From SZAS-103 sp964449135 (GTDB lineage Bacteria; Pseudomonadota; Gammaproteobacteria; Xanthomonadales; Xanthomonadaceae), in the NCBI GenBank assembly GCA_964449135.1, contig CAYUXZ010000008.1:7244-71243 (forward strand): DNA of 64,000 bases, given 5' to 3'. The notes beneath the pieces are model-generated. The model did no database searches. It saw only the letters and a list, made by a program, of their open reading frames with translations, and was not told the DNA's origin. A program made the position numbers and the translations under genes. Every line of letters begins with the position of its first letter. The first letter of the stretch is position 1. This document shows, piece by piece, positions 24,534 to 32,888 of this stretch.

Positions 24534-25844
24534 TCAATGCACCGCCGCGAACGCCTCGCGCGTGAGGTTCTCCGGCGCGCCGTCGGTGCAATGCACTTCG
24601 TCCTCGATGCGCACGCCGCCGAAGGCGCGCAGGTGCTCGACCTCTTTCCAATCGACCGCGGCCGCGTGCGGACCGGCTTTGAGTTTCTCGAGCAGCAGAT
24701 CAATGAAGTAGAGGCCCGGTTCGATCGTGACGACCATTCCGGGTTCCAGCGTGCGCGTCATGCGCAGGTAGGGGTGACCATCCGGCTTCGCGATCGTGCC
24801 GCCGGCATCGGACGCCATGAAGCCGGCGACGTCGTGCACCTGCAGGCCGATCGGATGGCCGAGGCCGTGCGGGAAGAACGCCGAGCTCACGCCGGTTTCG
24901 AGCATGGTGCCCGCGTCCATCTTCACGATGCCAAGGTCGTGCAGCACGCCGCCCAGGCGCAGGTGCGCTTCCAGGTGCAGCTCGCGATAGTCCTGCCCCG
25001 GCCGCACCTTCGCGGCCAGTGCCTGCTGCTCGCGATCCACCGCCGCGACCAGCGCGCCGAAGCGCGCGTCGCCGTCGTGCCAGGTGCGCGTGATGTCGGC
25101 CGCGTAGCCCGCGTGCTCGGCGCCCGCGTCGATCAGCAGCGAGCGCGAGAATGCGGGCGGCTTGACCTGCTGGTACTGGTAGTGCAACGTCGCGCCGTGT
25201 TCGTTGAGGCCGACAATGTTGCCGTAGGGCAGGTCGAGGTCGCTGTGTCCGCTCGCGGCGAGGTAGGCGCGGTGGATGTCGAGTTCAGACTCACCGGCGT
25301 GGAAGCGCTCGCGCGCGGCGTTGTGGCCGGCGACCGCGTGGCGCTGTGCGACGCGCATCATCGCCAGTTCGTACGGGGTCTTGTACGCGCGGTGGAAGTG
25401 CAGGTAGTCGAGCAGCGGCTGCGGGTTGTCCGGCACGAAACCGGGCAGCGCGGCATCGGCTTCGCCGAGGATCGCCAGGCGCCCGGACTTCGGGAAATGC
25501 TGCGCGGCGTCTTCGGCGTTGCGCACGACGCGCACGTCCAGGCAATGCGTCCAGTAACCCGACGGCGGCGCGGGCGGCAGGTGCCAGTAATCGTCGGGCT
25601 GCGCGTAGACGAGCACCGGCGCGCTGCCCGGCGTGTAGGCGATCCAGCAATCGGGGTGGTGCGTGAGCGGCGCCCATGCCTTGAACTGCGGGTTCACCTT
25701 GAAGGGGTAGGGCATGTCGTCGAGGAAGCGCATCTTCTGCACGCCCGCGGCGATGAGCACGTGATCATGCCCGGAACGTTCGAGCGCGCGGCCCATGCGT
25801 GCGCACAAGGTCGCGATGTGGTCCTGGTAGGCGGTGGCGTGCAT
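24534..25844 (-). CDS. pepQ: Xaa-Pro dipeptidase (M24B)
   Basis: 436 residues, near the 443 usual for PepQ. Splits dipeptides with C-terminal proline, cytoplasmic. Metal ligands: LLIDAGAEHAGYAADITRTW (two Asp), FFPHGLGHPIGLQVHDVAG (His), EPGMVVTIEPGLYFID (Glu) and GGVRIEDEVHC (Glu). The N-terminal domain has the PepQ pattern PYPFKVNPQFKAWAPLTHHP. It is a second M24 prolyl peptidase close to pepP in this window. The ATG at 25844 follows a short gap to the PilZ gene. Confidence 0.95.
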   Translation of the reverse strand: MHATAYQDHIATLCARMGRALERSGHDHVLIAAGVQKMRFLDDMPYPFKVNPQFKAWAPLTHHPDCWIAYTPGSAPVLVYAQPDDYWHLPPAPPSGYWTHCLDVRVVRNAEDAAQHFPKSGRLAILGEADAALPGFVPDNPQPLLDYLHFHRAYKTPYELAMMRVAQRHAVAGHNAARERFHAGESELDIHRAYLAASGHSDLDLPYGNIVGLNEHGATLHYQYQQVKPPAFSRSLLIDAGAEHAGYAADITRTWHDGDARFGALVAAVDREQQALAAKVRPGQDYRELHLEAHLRLGGVLHDLGIVKMDAGTMLETGVSSAFFPHGLGHPIGLQVHDVAGFMASDAGGTIAKPDGHPYLRMTRTLEPGMVVTIEPGLYFIDLLLEKLKAGPHAAAVDWKEVEHLRAFGGVRIEDEVHCTDGAPENLTREAFAAVH

Positions 25845-25946
25845 GGCGTTGTCCGTGAGAAGCAGCGATCACGCGATCATGCCGCATCGGACGGGGCGAT
25901 GCAGCAGCGCAATTGGCGCGATCAGCGGACGGCCCGGCAGCGCGGC

Positions 25947-26288
25947 TCAGCCATCGGTGCTGGCATACACCCATTCGCGCAGGCGCACGGCGTCGTCCGG
26001 CGAGATGTCTATGAAGCGGAAGCCGATCCACATCACCCCGTGCGGGCCGTCCTGCTCCGACCACAGGTGGTGCGCGCCGATCTCGTACGAGTGGCGTTTT
26101 CCGCTGTTGTCGTGCAGGGTGAAGCGGAACTGGTAGAGCGCGTCGTCGGTGAGCGCGCGGTCGGCCTGGATCAGCACGCCGGTCTCGGAGAGGTTGCCGA
26201 TGCGACCGACGACCTGCTCGGTCATCACATCCTGCACCTCGACCGTGCGGTCGGGGTTGCGGCGGTGCTTGCGGCGGTATTCGTTCAT
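25947..26288 (-). CDS. PilZ domain protein
   Basis: 113 residues, a single PilZ domain. The c-di-GMP-binding signature is complete: Arg-rich start RRKHRR (RxxxR) and N-x-S-x2-G in NLSETGVLI. The protein is cytoplasmic and expected to be a c-di-GMP effector. Its ATG at 26288 overlaps the stop of the DUF1631 gene as ATGA, so the two are translated together. Confidence 0.9.
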   Translation of the reverse strand: MNEYRRKHRRNPDRTVEVQDVMTEQVVGRIGNLSETGVLIQADRALTDDALYQFRFTLHDNSGKRHSYEIGAHHLWSEQDGPHGVMWIGFRFIDISPDDAVRLREWVYASTDG

Positions 26289-28663
26289 GGCCGCGGCTCA
26301 TCCTGGTGGTGCGACCGCGCGGCGTCGCCGCGCAGCATGTCAACGACGCGATGCATCGCGCGCGCGAGCATCGTCTCCTGCTTCTGCTCGACGATGCGCA
26401 CCTGGTCGCGCGCCATGGCGCGTGCGAGCGTGTCGAGCGTGTAGTCGCCGACGCGCTGGCCGCGGTGGTTGATGAACAGGCAGTGGCCGGTCGCGAGGCT
26501 GAACCACGACAGGCGGCGGCGCACGGTGTCGCCCTGCTGGTTGGTGACGAACTCCAGCCAGGTGCCGAACGGCAGTTGGCGGATCTTCTCCAGGCACTCG
26601 CTTTCGTGCGCGTTCAACGGCGGTAGCTGGAACGCGGTGACCTTGCCGGTGACATGCTCGCCCAGCCGCGCGCGCTCCTTGAGCTTCATCGCGATCTCGG
26701 TGCGGCTGCTCGGATCGTCGGCGGCGTCGCTGCCGGTGGTCAGGCGCTGGCCGATCGCGGCGGCCTCGTCGGCCTGGTAGCCGACCTGCATCAGCGATTG
26801 TTCGACATGCTGGCCGAGCTCGGAGGTCTGCTGCGCGTCGGCGTCGATCGCGCCGCGCGCGCCGGACGCGGCCGCCGAGGCGTAGGCGGCGATCTGGTTC
26901 GCGACCTCGACCTGGCGTTTCCACTCCTCCGACTCTTCTCCGTGCCGCAGCGCGGTCAGCGCGAGCACATCGCTCCAGGCCTGGTTGAGCAGGGCGCTGG
27001 TGAACTTCGGCAACGGATGGCTGCGGACCACGTCGTCCATGATCCGCCCGGCGTGCTCCTGTGCGAGGGTCAGGCGTTCCTTGCCGCGCGCGGCTTCGAC
27101 GTGGCGGCGCTCGGCGACCTCGGCGCGGCGCATCACCGCCTGGGTCTGGTTCGACAACTCGGAGAGCATGTTGTTGAACACGCCGATGTCGCCGTCGAAA
27201 TCCTGGCTGATGCGCTCGACCAGGCGCTCGACGTTGCCGATCAGTTCGCGATCGGCCGGTTCCTCGCCCGACCAGTAGGTGCCGGTTTCGGCGACCGCGT
27301 CGAGCGCTTGCCGCGCGGGGTGTTCTTCCTGGTTGAAGAACTGCTTGTCGCGCAGCGCCACGCGCAACAGCGGCACCTGCATCCGGTTGATCAGCTTGGA
27401 CGCCGGGCTATTCGGCCGCACGTCCTTCATGATCTCGTCGAACAGCAGGCTGACCAGGTCGATGGTGTCGGTGTCCTCGCTCGCCAGCGTCGGCGGCAGG
27501 TTGTCGCCGGTGATCATGCGCAGTTGCGCGAGCAGGTCCTGCTTGAGATGGCTGATCGTCGCGGGAACCGCCTGGCCGTCCACCATGACGGTCGCCGTCG
27601 GACGGCGCTGCAGCAAGCCGAGCACGGACTGCACATCGGTCGCGGACACCACGCCCGCGCCGTGCCGGCGCGGGATCGCCGAAGCGTCTTCGGGGCGCGC
27701 GGTGTGCAGCAGCTCGCGCAGGTCGGTGAAGATGTCGTCTTCTACGCCGGCCGCGGCGCTGGCCGGGCGCGGCGCGTGGATCGAATCGCCGGGCCAGCCG
27801 GTGAACGCGGTGGCTGCGAGCGCGGCAGCGACATGCGCGGGCGAAATCGCCTGCCCGCGCTGGCCGGTGAGCGGCGCGCGCGCGACATTGGTTTTCGTCT
27901 GCGGCGCGTTGGTCGCGGCCGCGGTGGAGGCGTCGCCCTGCGCGGTCGCGCGGAATCGCGTCGGCACGTAGTTGAGGTTGGGCAGCACGCCCTGGTTGAT
28001 CAGGAACGCGTTGACCACTTCCACCAGCCGCGTGTAATCGCCGATCAGGTGGCGGTCGAACTGGCGGAACAGCAGCAGCCGATGCTCGTGCTGCAGCTCG
28101 AAGCAGCGGCTCGCGTTGCGCAGATGCTTGCAGAGCATCGCCGGGCCGATCGGCAGCGAGGCCATGTCCAGCGCGGGCCTGCCGGCGATCACGCCGAAGC
28201 GCTGGCTGATCAGGAACAACGGCAGGCTGGCGCGGGTCTCCGCGCGCGCGACGATCTCGTGCAGCAGCGTCGTCTCGTCCATGTCGATGTCATCGACGAG
28301 CGACAGCTCGGTGAACTCCTCGCTGAGGCTGCCCGAGGCGTTCGCCGGATCGCGCACCGTCGCCAGGCCCGATTCGAGCGCGGCGACGTAGCGCGGCATC
28401 AGGTCGAAGCGGCCGCGCTTGACCATGCCCAGCGCTTCCAGGCAGCCGAGCTGGATGTCCTGGCTGCGCGCCTGCTCGGCGAGCTTGAACAACTGCTGCT
28501 CGAAACCGTCGAGCGTGGTCACCAGCCCGCGGTCGATCTCGCCGGTAACCAGCTCGAAGATGCCTTCCAGCAGCGTGCGCACTCGGCGCGGAAAGGTGCG
28601 CGAGGACAACGTCGCGTTGGCAGCGGGGTTCGGTATCGCCATGGCCCAGCTCGTCGAGGACAT
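26285..28663 (-). CDS. DUF1631 protein
   Basis: 792 residues from the ATG at 28663 (another ATG seven codons on is possible). It matches the DUF1631 family: LLEGIFELVTGEIDRGLVTT, a helical middle with LPLFLISQRFGVIAG, and VSLLFDEIMKDVRPNSPASK, RMQVPLLRVALRDKQFF, HPARQALDAVAETG. The C-terminus (LPFGTWLEFVTNQQGDTVRR and LSWFSLATGHCLFINHRGQR) looks like the PilZ-like segment found at the end of this family. Old annotations as thymidine phosphorylase have no visible basis. Coupled to PilZ by a 4-nt overlap, it may act in c-di-GMP output; function unknown. Confidence 0.85.
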   Translation of the reverse strand: MSSTSWAMAIPNPAANATLSSRTFPRRVRTLLEGIFELVTGEIDRGLVTTLDGFEQQLFKLAEQARSQDIQLGCLEALGMVKRGRFDLMPRYVAALESGLATVRDPANASGSLSEEFTELSLVDDIDMDETTLLHEIVARAETRASLPLFLISQRFGVIAGRPALDMASLPIGPAMLCKHLRNASRCFELQHEHRLLLFRQFDRHLIGDYTRLVEVVNAFLINQGVLPNLNYVPTRFRATAQGDASTAAATNAPQTKTNVARAPLTGQRGQAISPAHVAAALAATAFTGWPGDSIHAPRPASAAAGVEDDIFTDLRELLHTARPEDASAIPRRHGAGVVSATDVQSVLGLLQRRPTATVMVDGQAVPATISHLKQDLLAQLRMITGDNLPPTLASEDTDTIDLVSLLFDEIMKDVRPNSPASKLINRMQVPLLRVALRDKQFFNQEEHPARQALDAVAETGTYWSGEEPADRELIGNVERLVERISQDFDGDIGVFNNMLSELSNQTQAVMRRAEVAERRHVEAARGKERLTLAQEHAGRIMDDVVRSHPLPKFTSALLNQAWSDVLALTALRHGEESEEWKRQVEVANQIAAYASAAASGARGAIDADAQQTSELGQHVEQSLMQVGYQADEAAAIGQRLTTGSDAADDPSSRTEIAMKLKERARLGEHVTGKVTAFQLPPLNAHESECLEKIRQLPFGTWLEFVTNQQGDTVRRRLSWFSLATGHCLFINHRGQRVGDYTLDTLARAMARDQVRIVEQKQETMLARAMHRVVDMLRGDAARSHHQDEPRP

Positions 28664-28834
28664 CCGGTGCCCTCCCCAGGGCGTCCGTCCGATTCTATGC
28701 CAGCGCCACCGAGCCGGCCAGAGGACGGCGACCCACATGGAAGTGGGAAGTGACAGCTGACGTCGGGAACGTCAGCAGGCCGACCCACATGGCCGGAAAC
28801 CGCTCCTGGCTGGAAATCGCTCCTGCATTTCCAG

Positions 28835-28866
28835 CATTGACCAGCTTCGCTGTTGAGAAGCGCCTC
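28835..28866. repeat. 32-bp direct repeat, copy 1
   Basis: Begins CATTGACCAGCTTCGCTGTT and ends GAGAAGCGCCTC; identical to the copy at 28894, with a 59-nt period. It contains GCTTCGCTGTTGAGAAGC, a possible short hairpin (GCTTC/GAAGC). Confidence 0.9.
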
Positions 28867-28881
28867 CGTCATCCATGACGG
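28866..28881. repeat. Hairpin with tcca loop, copy 3
   Basis: CCGTCA-tcca-TGACGG, a perfect 6-bp stem and 4-nt loop, lying between the two 32-bp direct repeats. Confidence 0.7.
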
Positions 28882-28893
28882 TCACGTTTCCGA

Positions 28894-28925
28894 CATTGAC
28901 CAGCTTCGCTGTTGAGAAGCGCCTC
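28894..28925. repeat. 32-bp direct repeat, copy 2
   Basis: Identical to the copy at 28835-28866. It is immediately followed by another tgga hairpin, as the first copy is followed by a tcca hairpin. The repeat plus hairpin therefore looks like one duplicated unit. Confidence 0.9.
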
Positions 28926-28929
28926 TGAT

Positions 28930-28943
28930 GTCCATGGATGGAC
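28930..28943. repeat. Hairpin with tgga loop, copy 4
   Basis: GTCCA-tgga-TGGAC, a 5-bp stem directly after the second 32-bp repeat. Confidence 0.6.
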
Positions 28944-28996
28944 GAATGCCGCGAGCGGCTCTGCACTCCCTGCGGTCGCAGGATGCGCAGGAGCGA

Positions 28997-29012
28997 CCGC
29001 CATCCATGGCGG
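28997..29012. repeat. Hairpin with tcca loop, copy 5
   Basis: CCGCCA-tcca-TGGCGG, a perfect 6-bp stem and 4-nt loop, 75 nt before the btuB stop codon. Confidence 0.7.
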
Positions 29013-29086
29013 CTAGGTGGGAAGTGCCGACAGGCGCACGGAGCGCCTGCGGCCAAGCCGTCCTCCGGTTCGCGTCGCGCTCGAGG

Positions 29087-30943
29087 TTACGGGCGCCAGA
29101 TCAGGCTGAACTGCGCGTTGCGGCCGGGTGTGTTGTAGCCGTCGGCGAGCGCGTAGTCCTTGTCGAACAGGTTGCCGACGCGCAGCTCCGCGCGCCAGCC
29201 GGCATGGAAATTCCAGCCGGCGGCGAGGTTCAGCACCGCGTAGCCGCCGAGCCGCGCGCCGCCGAAGTCCGCGCGCGACGAGGCCACCAGCGCGTCTGCC
29301 GACACATCCAGCCCGTTGCCGAAGTCGTAGTGCGCATCGGCGGCGAACTTGTGCCGGGGCCGGCGCAGCAGTCGATTGCCGGTATCGGCGTCGTGCGGAT
29401 CCTGCGCGGTGATCGAACCGCCCGCGCTCCACGCGCCGCGCAGGTAGCGGTACGACAGCTCGGCGCCGTCGAGGTCGGCGCGCGCGATGTTGATCGCCTG
29501 GAAAGTCGGATCGTGCGGTCCGCCGAACGTGATCAGGTCGCGAACGCGCGTGTTCCAGGCGGAGAGCTTGAAAACATGCGCCGCGGAAGGCTTGAACTCC
29601 AGCCCCGCTTCGAGACTGCGCGAGCGTTCCGGCTGCAGGTGCGCGTTGCCGGCGAACAGGCCGAAGAAACCCGGCGAGTACAGCTCGTCGAAGCTCGGCG
29701 CGCGGAAACCCTGGCCCCAGGACGCGCGCACGCGCCATCGCGGATCGATCTGCCAGCCCCACGCGGCGCTGCCGGTGGTCGCGCCGCCGAACTGGCTGTT
29801 GTGGTCATGGCGGATCGCGAGCTCGATCTGCTGCACGCCGAACTTCGCGTCGTAGCCGGCGAATCCGGCCGCGTTCGCCGTCGCGCGCGCATAGTCGGTG
29901 CCGCCGAATTCGCTGGACGTGCCGCGCTCGCGCTGCCAGTTGCCGCCGAGCGTGAGCGTGCCGGAGCCGATGTTCGCGAGCGTATTGACCCAGTCCACGG
30001 TCGTGCGGTGGCTGACCGTGCGGCTGCCGAAGATCGGCGTGTCGATCGCATTGCGCGCCGCGGCGATCGCCAGCGATTGCGACCACTGCGCGGTGACCGG
30101 GCCGGACAGCGTGACGCCGCCGGAGTCGTTGCGCGCATTGGAACGCGAAGGATCCGGCTGGCTGGGGAAGCCGCTGTCGAACATCGCGTCGCCGTCGGTG
30201 TGCAGCGCGGTGAACGCGAGCGTCTGCGTGCCCAGCGCGACGCTGCCGCGCAGACTCGCGTTGCGGTTGTGGTAGCCGTCGTCGTCGCGATTGAAGCTGA
30301 AGACGTTGCCGGGATTCGTCGCCGAAAAACCGCGCTGGCGATTCGCGCCAACAGTCGCGCCGAAACGGTTTTCGTCGCCCGTTGGAGTGCCGAACGACGC
30401 GCTGCCGCCGCGCAGGCCGTAGCTGCCCGCGTCCGCGCGCAGCGACGCGCCGGCGGGATTGCGGGTGAAGATCTGGATCACGCCGCCGATCGCGTCCGAG
30501 CCCCAGAACGCCGCGCGCGGGCCGCGCACGATCTCGATGCGGTCGATCTGGTCCAACGGCAGGTTCGCGAAGTCGAAAAAACTGTTGGCGCTCGCGGCGA
30601 CGCGCACGCCGTCGATCAGCACCAGGGTCTGGTTCGAATTCGCGCCGCGCAGGAACACGCTGCTGGACTGGCCCGCGCCGCCGGTGCGCGAGACGTCGAC
30701 GCCGGCCTGCTGTGCGAGCAGCGAGATCAGGTCCACGGCGGGACTCTGTTCGATGTCGGTGCGGGTGATGAGCGTGACCGAGGCCAGCGAGTCGTCCACG
30801 GTCTGCGCGTGGCGCACGCCGGTCACGACGATGCCGCCCGGTTCGGAAGGAGCCTCCGCGCGAGCGGCGGCTAATGGAAGGATGGAAACGATCGCCGCGG
30901 CGAGCACGCCGTGACGTTGAATCTCAAGCGAGTGGAAGTTCAT
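29087..30943 (-). CDS. btuB: TonB-dependent vitamin B12 receptor
   Basis: 618 residues, close to Escherichia coli BtuB. An outer-membrane beta-barrel importing cobalamins with TonB energy. A signal peptide precedes the mature start (LPLAAARAE), followed by a TonB-box-like segment (GGIVVTGVRHAQTVD). The plug has LISLLAQQAGVDVSRTGGAG, SSVFLRGANSNQTLVLIDGV and IEIVRGPRAAFWGSDAIGGV. The C-terminus (NLFDKDYALADGYNTPGRNA, then WRP) ends the barrel. The ATG at 30943 starts the signal peptide. The cobalamin riboswitch upstream strongly supports the B12 assignment and predicts repression by B12. Confidence 0.95.
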   Translation of the reverse strand: MNFHSLEIQRHGVLAAAIVSILPLAAARAEAPSEPGGIVVTGVRHAQTVDDSLASVTLITRTDIEQSPAVDLISLLAQQAGVDVSRTGGAGQSSSVFLRGANSNQTLVLIDGVRVAASANSFFDFANLPLDQIDRIEIVRGPRAAFWGSDAIGGVIQIFTRNPAGASLRADAGSYGLRGGSASFGTPTGDENRFGATVGANRQRGFSATNPGNVFSFNRDDDGYHNRNASLRGSVALGTQTLAFTALHTDGDAMFDSGFPSQPDPSRSNARNDSGGVTLSGPVTAQWSQSLAIAAARNAIDTPIFGSRTVSHRTTVDWVNTLANIGSGTLTLGGNWQRERGTSSEFGGTDYARATANAAGFAGYDAKFGVQQIELAIRHDHNSQFGGATTGSAAWGWQIDPRWRVRASWGQGFRAPSFDELYSPGFFGLFAGNAHLQPERSRSLEAGLEFKPSAAHVFKLSAWNTRVRDLITFGGPHDPTFQAINIARADLDGAELSYRYLRGAWSAGGSITAQDPHDADTGNRLLRRPRHKFAADAHYDFGNGLDVSADALVASSRADFGGARLGGYAVLNLAAGWNFHAGWRAELRVGNLFDKDYALADGYNTPGRNAQFSLIWRP

Positions 30944-31059
30944 GGAAGACTCCGTTGCGCAACCCCGTGGGTGGCGCGGACGGAAGGCACGAACTGACGA
31001 AGCGCGCGGCGGACGCGAACCTCGCAGCGTCGCCCTCCGCAACGCGCCGGTGATGCCGC

Positions 31060-31205
31060 GAGCCGGTCTCCGGACTTGCCAGCGATGCGCGTCGGCATCG
31101 ACTCCCCGCCTTCCCGCTTGCGCAGTGGCGTGATGGGGAGCTTGACTGGCTTACCGTTGCGGGGGCAGCGCCGGACTCACACCGGCTTCCCGAGCACTCG
31201 TGGCG
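31060..31205 (-). promoter_or_regulatory. Cobalamin riboswitch controlling btuB
   Basis: Read on the minus strand, conserved elements appear in order: GGGAAGCCGGTG with GAGTCCGGCGCT, then GCCCCCGCAACGGTAAG, and at the 3' end the B12 box GCAAGTCCGGAGACCGGC (31062-31080). This is the class I cobalamin riboswitch consensus. CGTTGCGG at 31037-31044 on the minus strand, downstream of the box, is complementary to CCGCAACG of the aptamer loop and may form the regulatory kissing contact. No clear U-tract terminator follows, so translational control is likely. A -10-like TACAAT lies at 31212-31217. Confidence 0.93.
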
Positions 31206-31241
31206 GCGCGCATTGTACGCCACGCGCGCGGCAACACGAAA

Positions 31242-31421
31242 TCAGCCATCGCGATCGGCGTCGAGCGAGAAATCCTCGCCGTCGGTGGTGAGTTTCAATT
31301 CGATGGGTCGGCAACACACGGGGCAATCCTCGACGTAGTTCGCGTCGCCCGCGGACGCGTCGACGACCGCTTCGAAACGCTCCCCGCAGTAGGGGCAAGT
31401 GATGCGGATGCTGTCCGGCAT
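31242..31421 (-). CDS. CPXCG-motif cysteine-rich zinc-ribbon protein
   Basis: 59 residues from ATG 31421, seven codons inside a slightly longer frame. It contains CPYCGERFEAVVDASAG and CPVCCRPIELKL, two C-P-x-C knuckles that define this small family and should bind zinc. The tail is acidic (DGEDFSLDADRDG). Function unknown. It lies 21 nt downstream of hemW in the minus-strand chain and just upstream of the btuB riboswitch. Confidence 0.85.
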   Translation of the reverse strand: MPDSIRITCPYCGERFEAVVDASAGDANYVEDCPVCCRPIELKLTTDGEDFSLDADRDG

Positions 31422-31442
31422 GCGCGCAGTATCGCGCTGCAC

Positions 31443-32594
31443 TCAGTGCAGGAACAGTGCGATCGCGTCGTTGGTGAAGCGCTGGCCGAGCTCGGTCGGG
31501 CGGACGCGATCGACGTCGATCACGACCCATCCGCGTTCGACCGCGGCATTCAGTTCATCGGCGATCGCCGCGCGCGTCAAACCGGTGCGCGCCTCGAACA
31601 ACGACAACTCGAAACCTTCGGGAAGGCGCAGCGCGTTCAGCATGAAGTCGAACGGGCGCTGCGACGTGTCCAGCCATTCGTCGCCGCCAATCCGCGCATC
31701 GCTCCTCGCTGCGGTCAAGTAAGCGGCCGGGTGCTTGATCTTCCAGCGGCGCAGGATTCCGTCCTGCGCCGGCAAAGTCAGCTTGCCGTGTGCGCCGGCA
31801 CCGATGCCCAGGTAGTCGCCGAACAGCCAGTAGTTGCGATTGTGCACGCACTGCGCATCGGGCTTCGCGTAGGCCGAGACTTCGTAGTGCTCGAACCCGG
31901 CCTGCGCGATCAGCCGCTGGCAATGCTCCTGCATGTCCCAGGCATGGTCTTCGTCGGGGATGCCTGCGGGCGGTTTCGCGGCGAACACCGTGTTCGGTTC
32001 CAACGTGAGCTGGTAGTGCGACAGGTGCGTCGGCCGCAGCGCGAGCGCGCGTTCGATGTCGTGCTCGGCCATCGCCACGGTCTGATCGGGCAGCGCGTAC
32101 ATCAGGTCGATGTTGAAGTTCGTGTAGCCGGCGTCCTGCGCGAGCCGGATCGCCACCTCCGCCTGCGCGCTGTCGTGGATGCGGCCGATCCGTTGCAGGC
32201 AGCCGTCGTCGAAGCTCTGCACGCCGAACGAGAGCCGGTTCACGCCGGCCGCGAGGTAGTGCTCAAAACGGCCGTGCTCGGCGGTGCCGGGATTGGTTTC
32301 CAGGGTGATCTCGAGATTCGGCGCGAAACGCAGGCGCGAACTCGCGGCCTGCAGGAAGCGATCGATCGCGGCGGGCGGAAACAGCGAAGGCGTGCCGCCG
32401 CCGAAGAAGACGCTGACGATCGTGCGGCCCCAGACCAGCGGCAGGTCCCGGTCGAGGTCGGCGATCAGCGCATCGACATAGTCCCCGAACGGCAGCACGC
32501 CGCGGCCCTCGTGCGAATTGAAATCGCAGTACGGGCATTTGCGAACGCACCACGGCAGGTGCACGTACAGCGAGAGCGGAGGCAAAGTCAGCAC
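31443..32594 (-). CDS. hemW: Heme chaperone HemW (radical SAM)
   Basis: 383 residues, with a GTG start at 32594. The radical-SAM cluster motif is HLPWCVRKCPYCDFNSHEG, i.e. C-x3-C-x2-C-D-F with the HemW-type Phe. Other HemW signatures: SVFFGGGTPSLF, ETNPGTAEHGRF, NRLSFGVQSFDDGCLQRIGR and HLSHYQLTLEPNT. Formerly called HemN-like, the protein transfers heme and is not coproporphyrinogen oxidase. The start overlaps the upstream ABM gene by 7 nt. In many genomes rdgB-hemW are neighbours, as here. Confidence 0.95.
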   Translation of the reverse strand: MLTLPPLSLYVHLPWCVRKCPYCDFNSHEGRGVLPFGDYVDALIADLDRDLPLVWGRTIVSVFFGGGTPSLFPPAAIDRFLQAASSRLRFAPNLEITLETNPGTAEHGRFEHYLAAGVNRLSFGVQSFDDGCLQRIGRIHDSAQAEVAIRLAQDAGYTNFNIDLMYALPDQTVAMAEHDIERALALRPTHLSHYQLTLEPNTVFAAKPPAGIPDEDHAWDMQEHCQRLIAQAGFEHYEVSAYAKPDAQCVHNRNYWLFGDYLGIGAGAHGKLTLPAQDGILRRWKIKHPAAYLTAARSDARIGGDEWLDTSQRPFDFMLNALRLPEGFELSLFEARTGLTRAAIADELNAAVERGWVVIDVDRVRPTELGQRFTNDAIALFLH

Positions 32595-32884
32595 GCGGCG
32601 TAGCGACCGATCCTGCGCTCGTCGAGAGTGAGAGCGTCGCCCATCGCGTCGAAGCGCGCGTAGCGATCGCCAGCGGTCGAAAGGAAGTCGTCGTACTGCG
32701 CTTCCGATTCCCAGCGGTCGATGCTCAGGTAAACGTCGGGGCGATCGCCGCGCAGCAGTTCGGTGCCGATGTAGCCTGCATGCTTGCGGAACAACGCGAC
32801 CCATTCGCCTTCGGCGCCGTAGAGTTTCTCGAATGCGGCTTCGCTGCCGGGCCGCACCTCGTATTCCCAGATCACGACGAACAT
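32588..32884 (-). CDS. ABM-domain (antibiotic biosynthesis monooxygenase-like) protein
   Basis: 98 residues. The pattern MFVVIWEYEVRPGSEAAFEK, then FRKHAGYIGTELLRG and YLSIDRWESEAQYDDFL is the dimeric alpha/beta barrel of ABM-domain proteins. These range from quinone oxygenases to heme-degrading enzymes. Its position between rdgB and hemW makes a link with heme or oxidative stress conceivable, but that is inference. It ends 7 nt inside hemW and starts 4 nt after the rdgB stop. Confidence 0.85.
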   Translation of the reverse strand: MFVVIWEYEVRPGSEAAFEKLYGAEGEWVALFRKHAGYIGTELLRGDRPDVYLSIDRWESEAQYDDFLSTAGDRYARFDAMGDALTLDERRIGRYAAC

Positions 32885-32888
32885 GGCG

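Larger units (their letters stand above)
28729..29012. repeat. Cluster of direct and inverted repeats, non-coding
   Basis: The 423 bases between the DUF1631 gene and btuB show no gene but dense repeat structure. CGACCCACATGG occurs at 28729 and 28781. GCTGACGT-cggga-ACGTCAGC is at 28756-28776, and CTGGAAAT with ATTTCCAG at 28810-28834. A 32-bp direct repeat occurs at 28835 and 28894, and GTGGGAAGTG twice. Three tcca/tgga hairpins lie at 28866, 28930 and 28997. It resembles an accumulation of small intergenic repeat units. Confidence 0.75.

Noticed and set aside
26285..28663. Thymidine phosphorylase
   Set aside because: The family was sometimes annotated so, but none of the phosphorylase motifs are visible.
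28835..28925. CRISPR-like pair of 32-bp repeats with a 27-nt spacer
   Set aside because: Only two copies, no cas genes, and the spacer contains a perfect palindrome (CCGTCA-tcca-TGACGG region) typical of an intergenic repeat, not of a CRISPR spacer.
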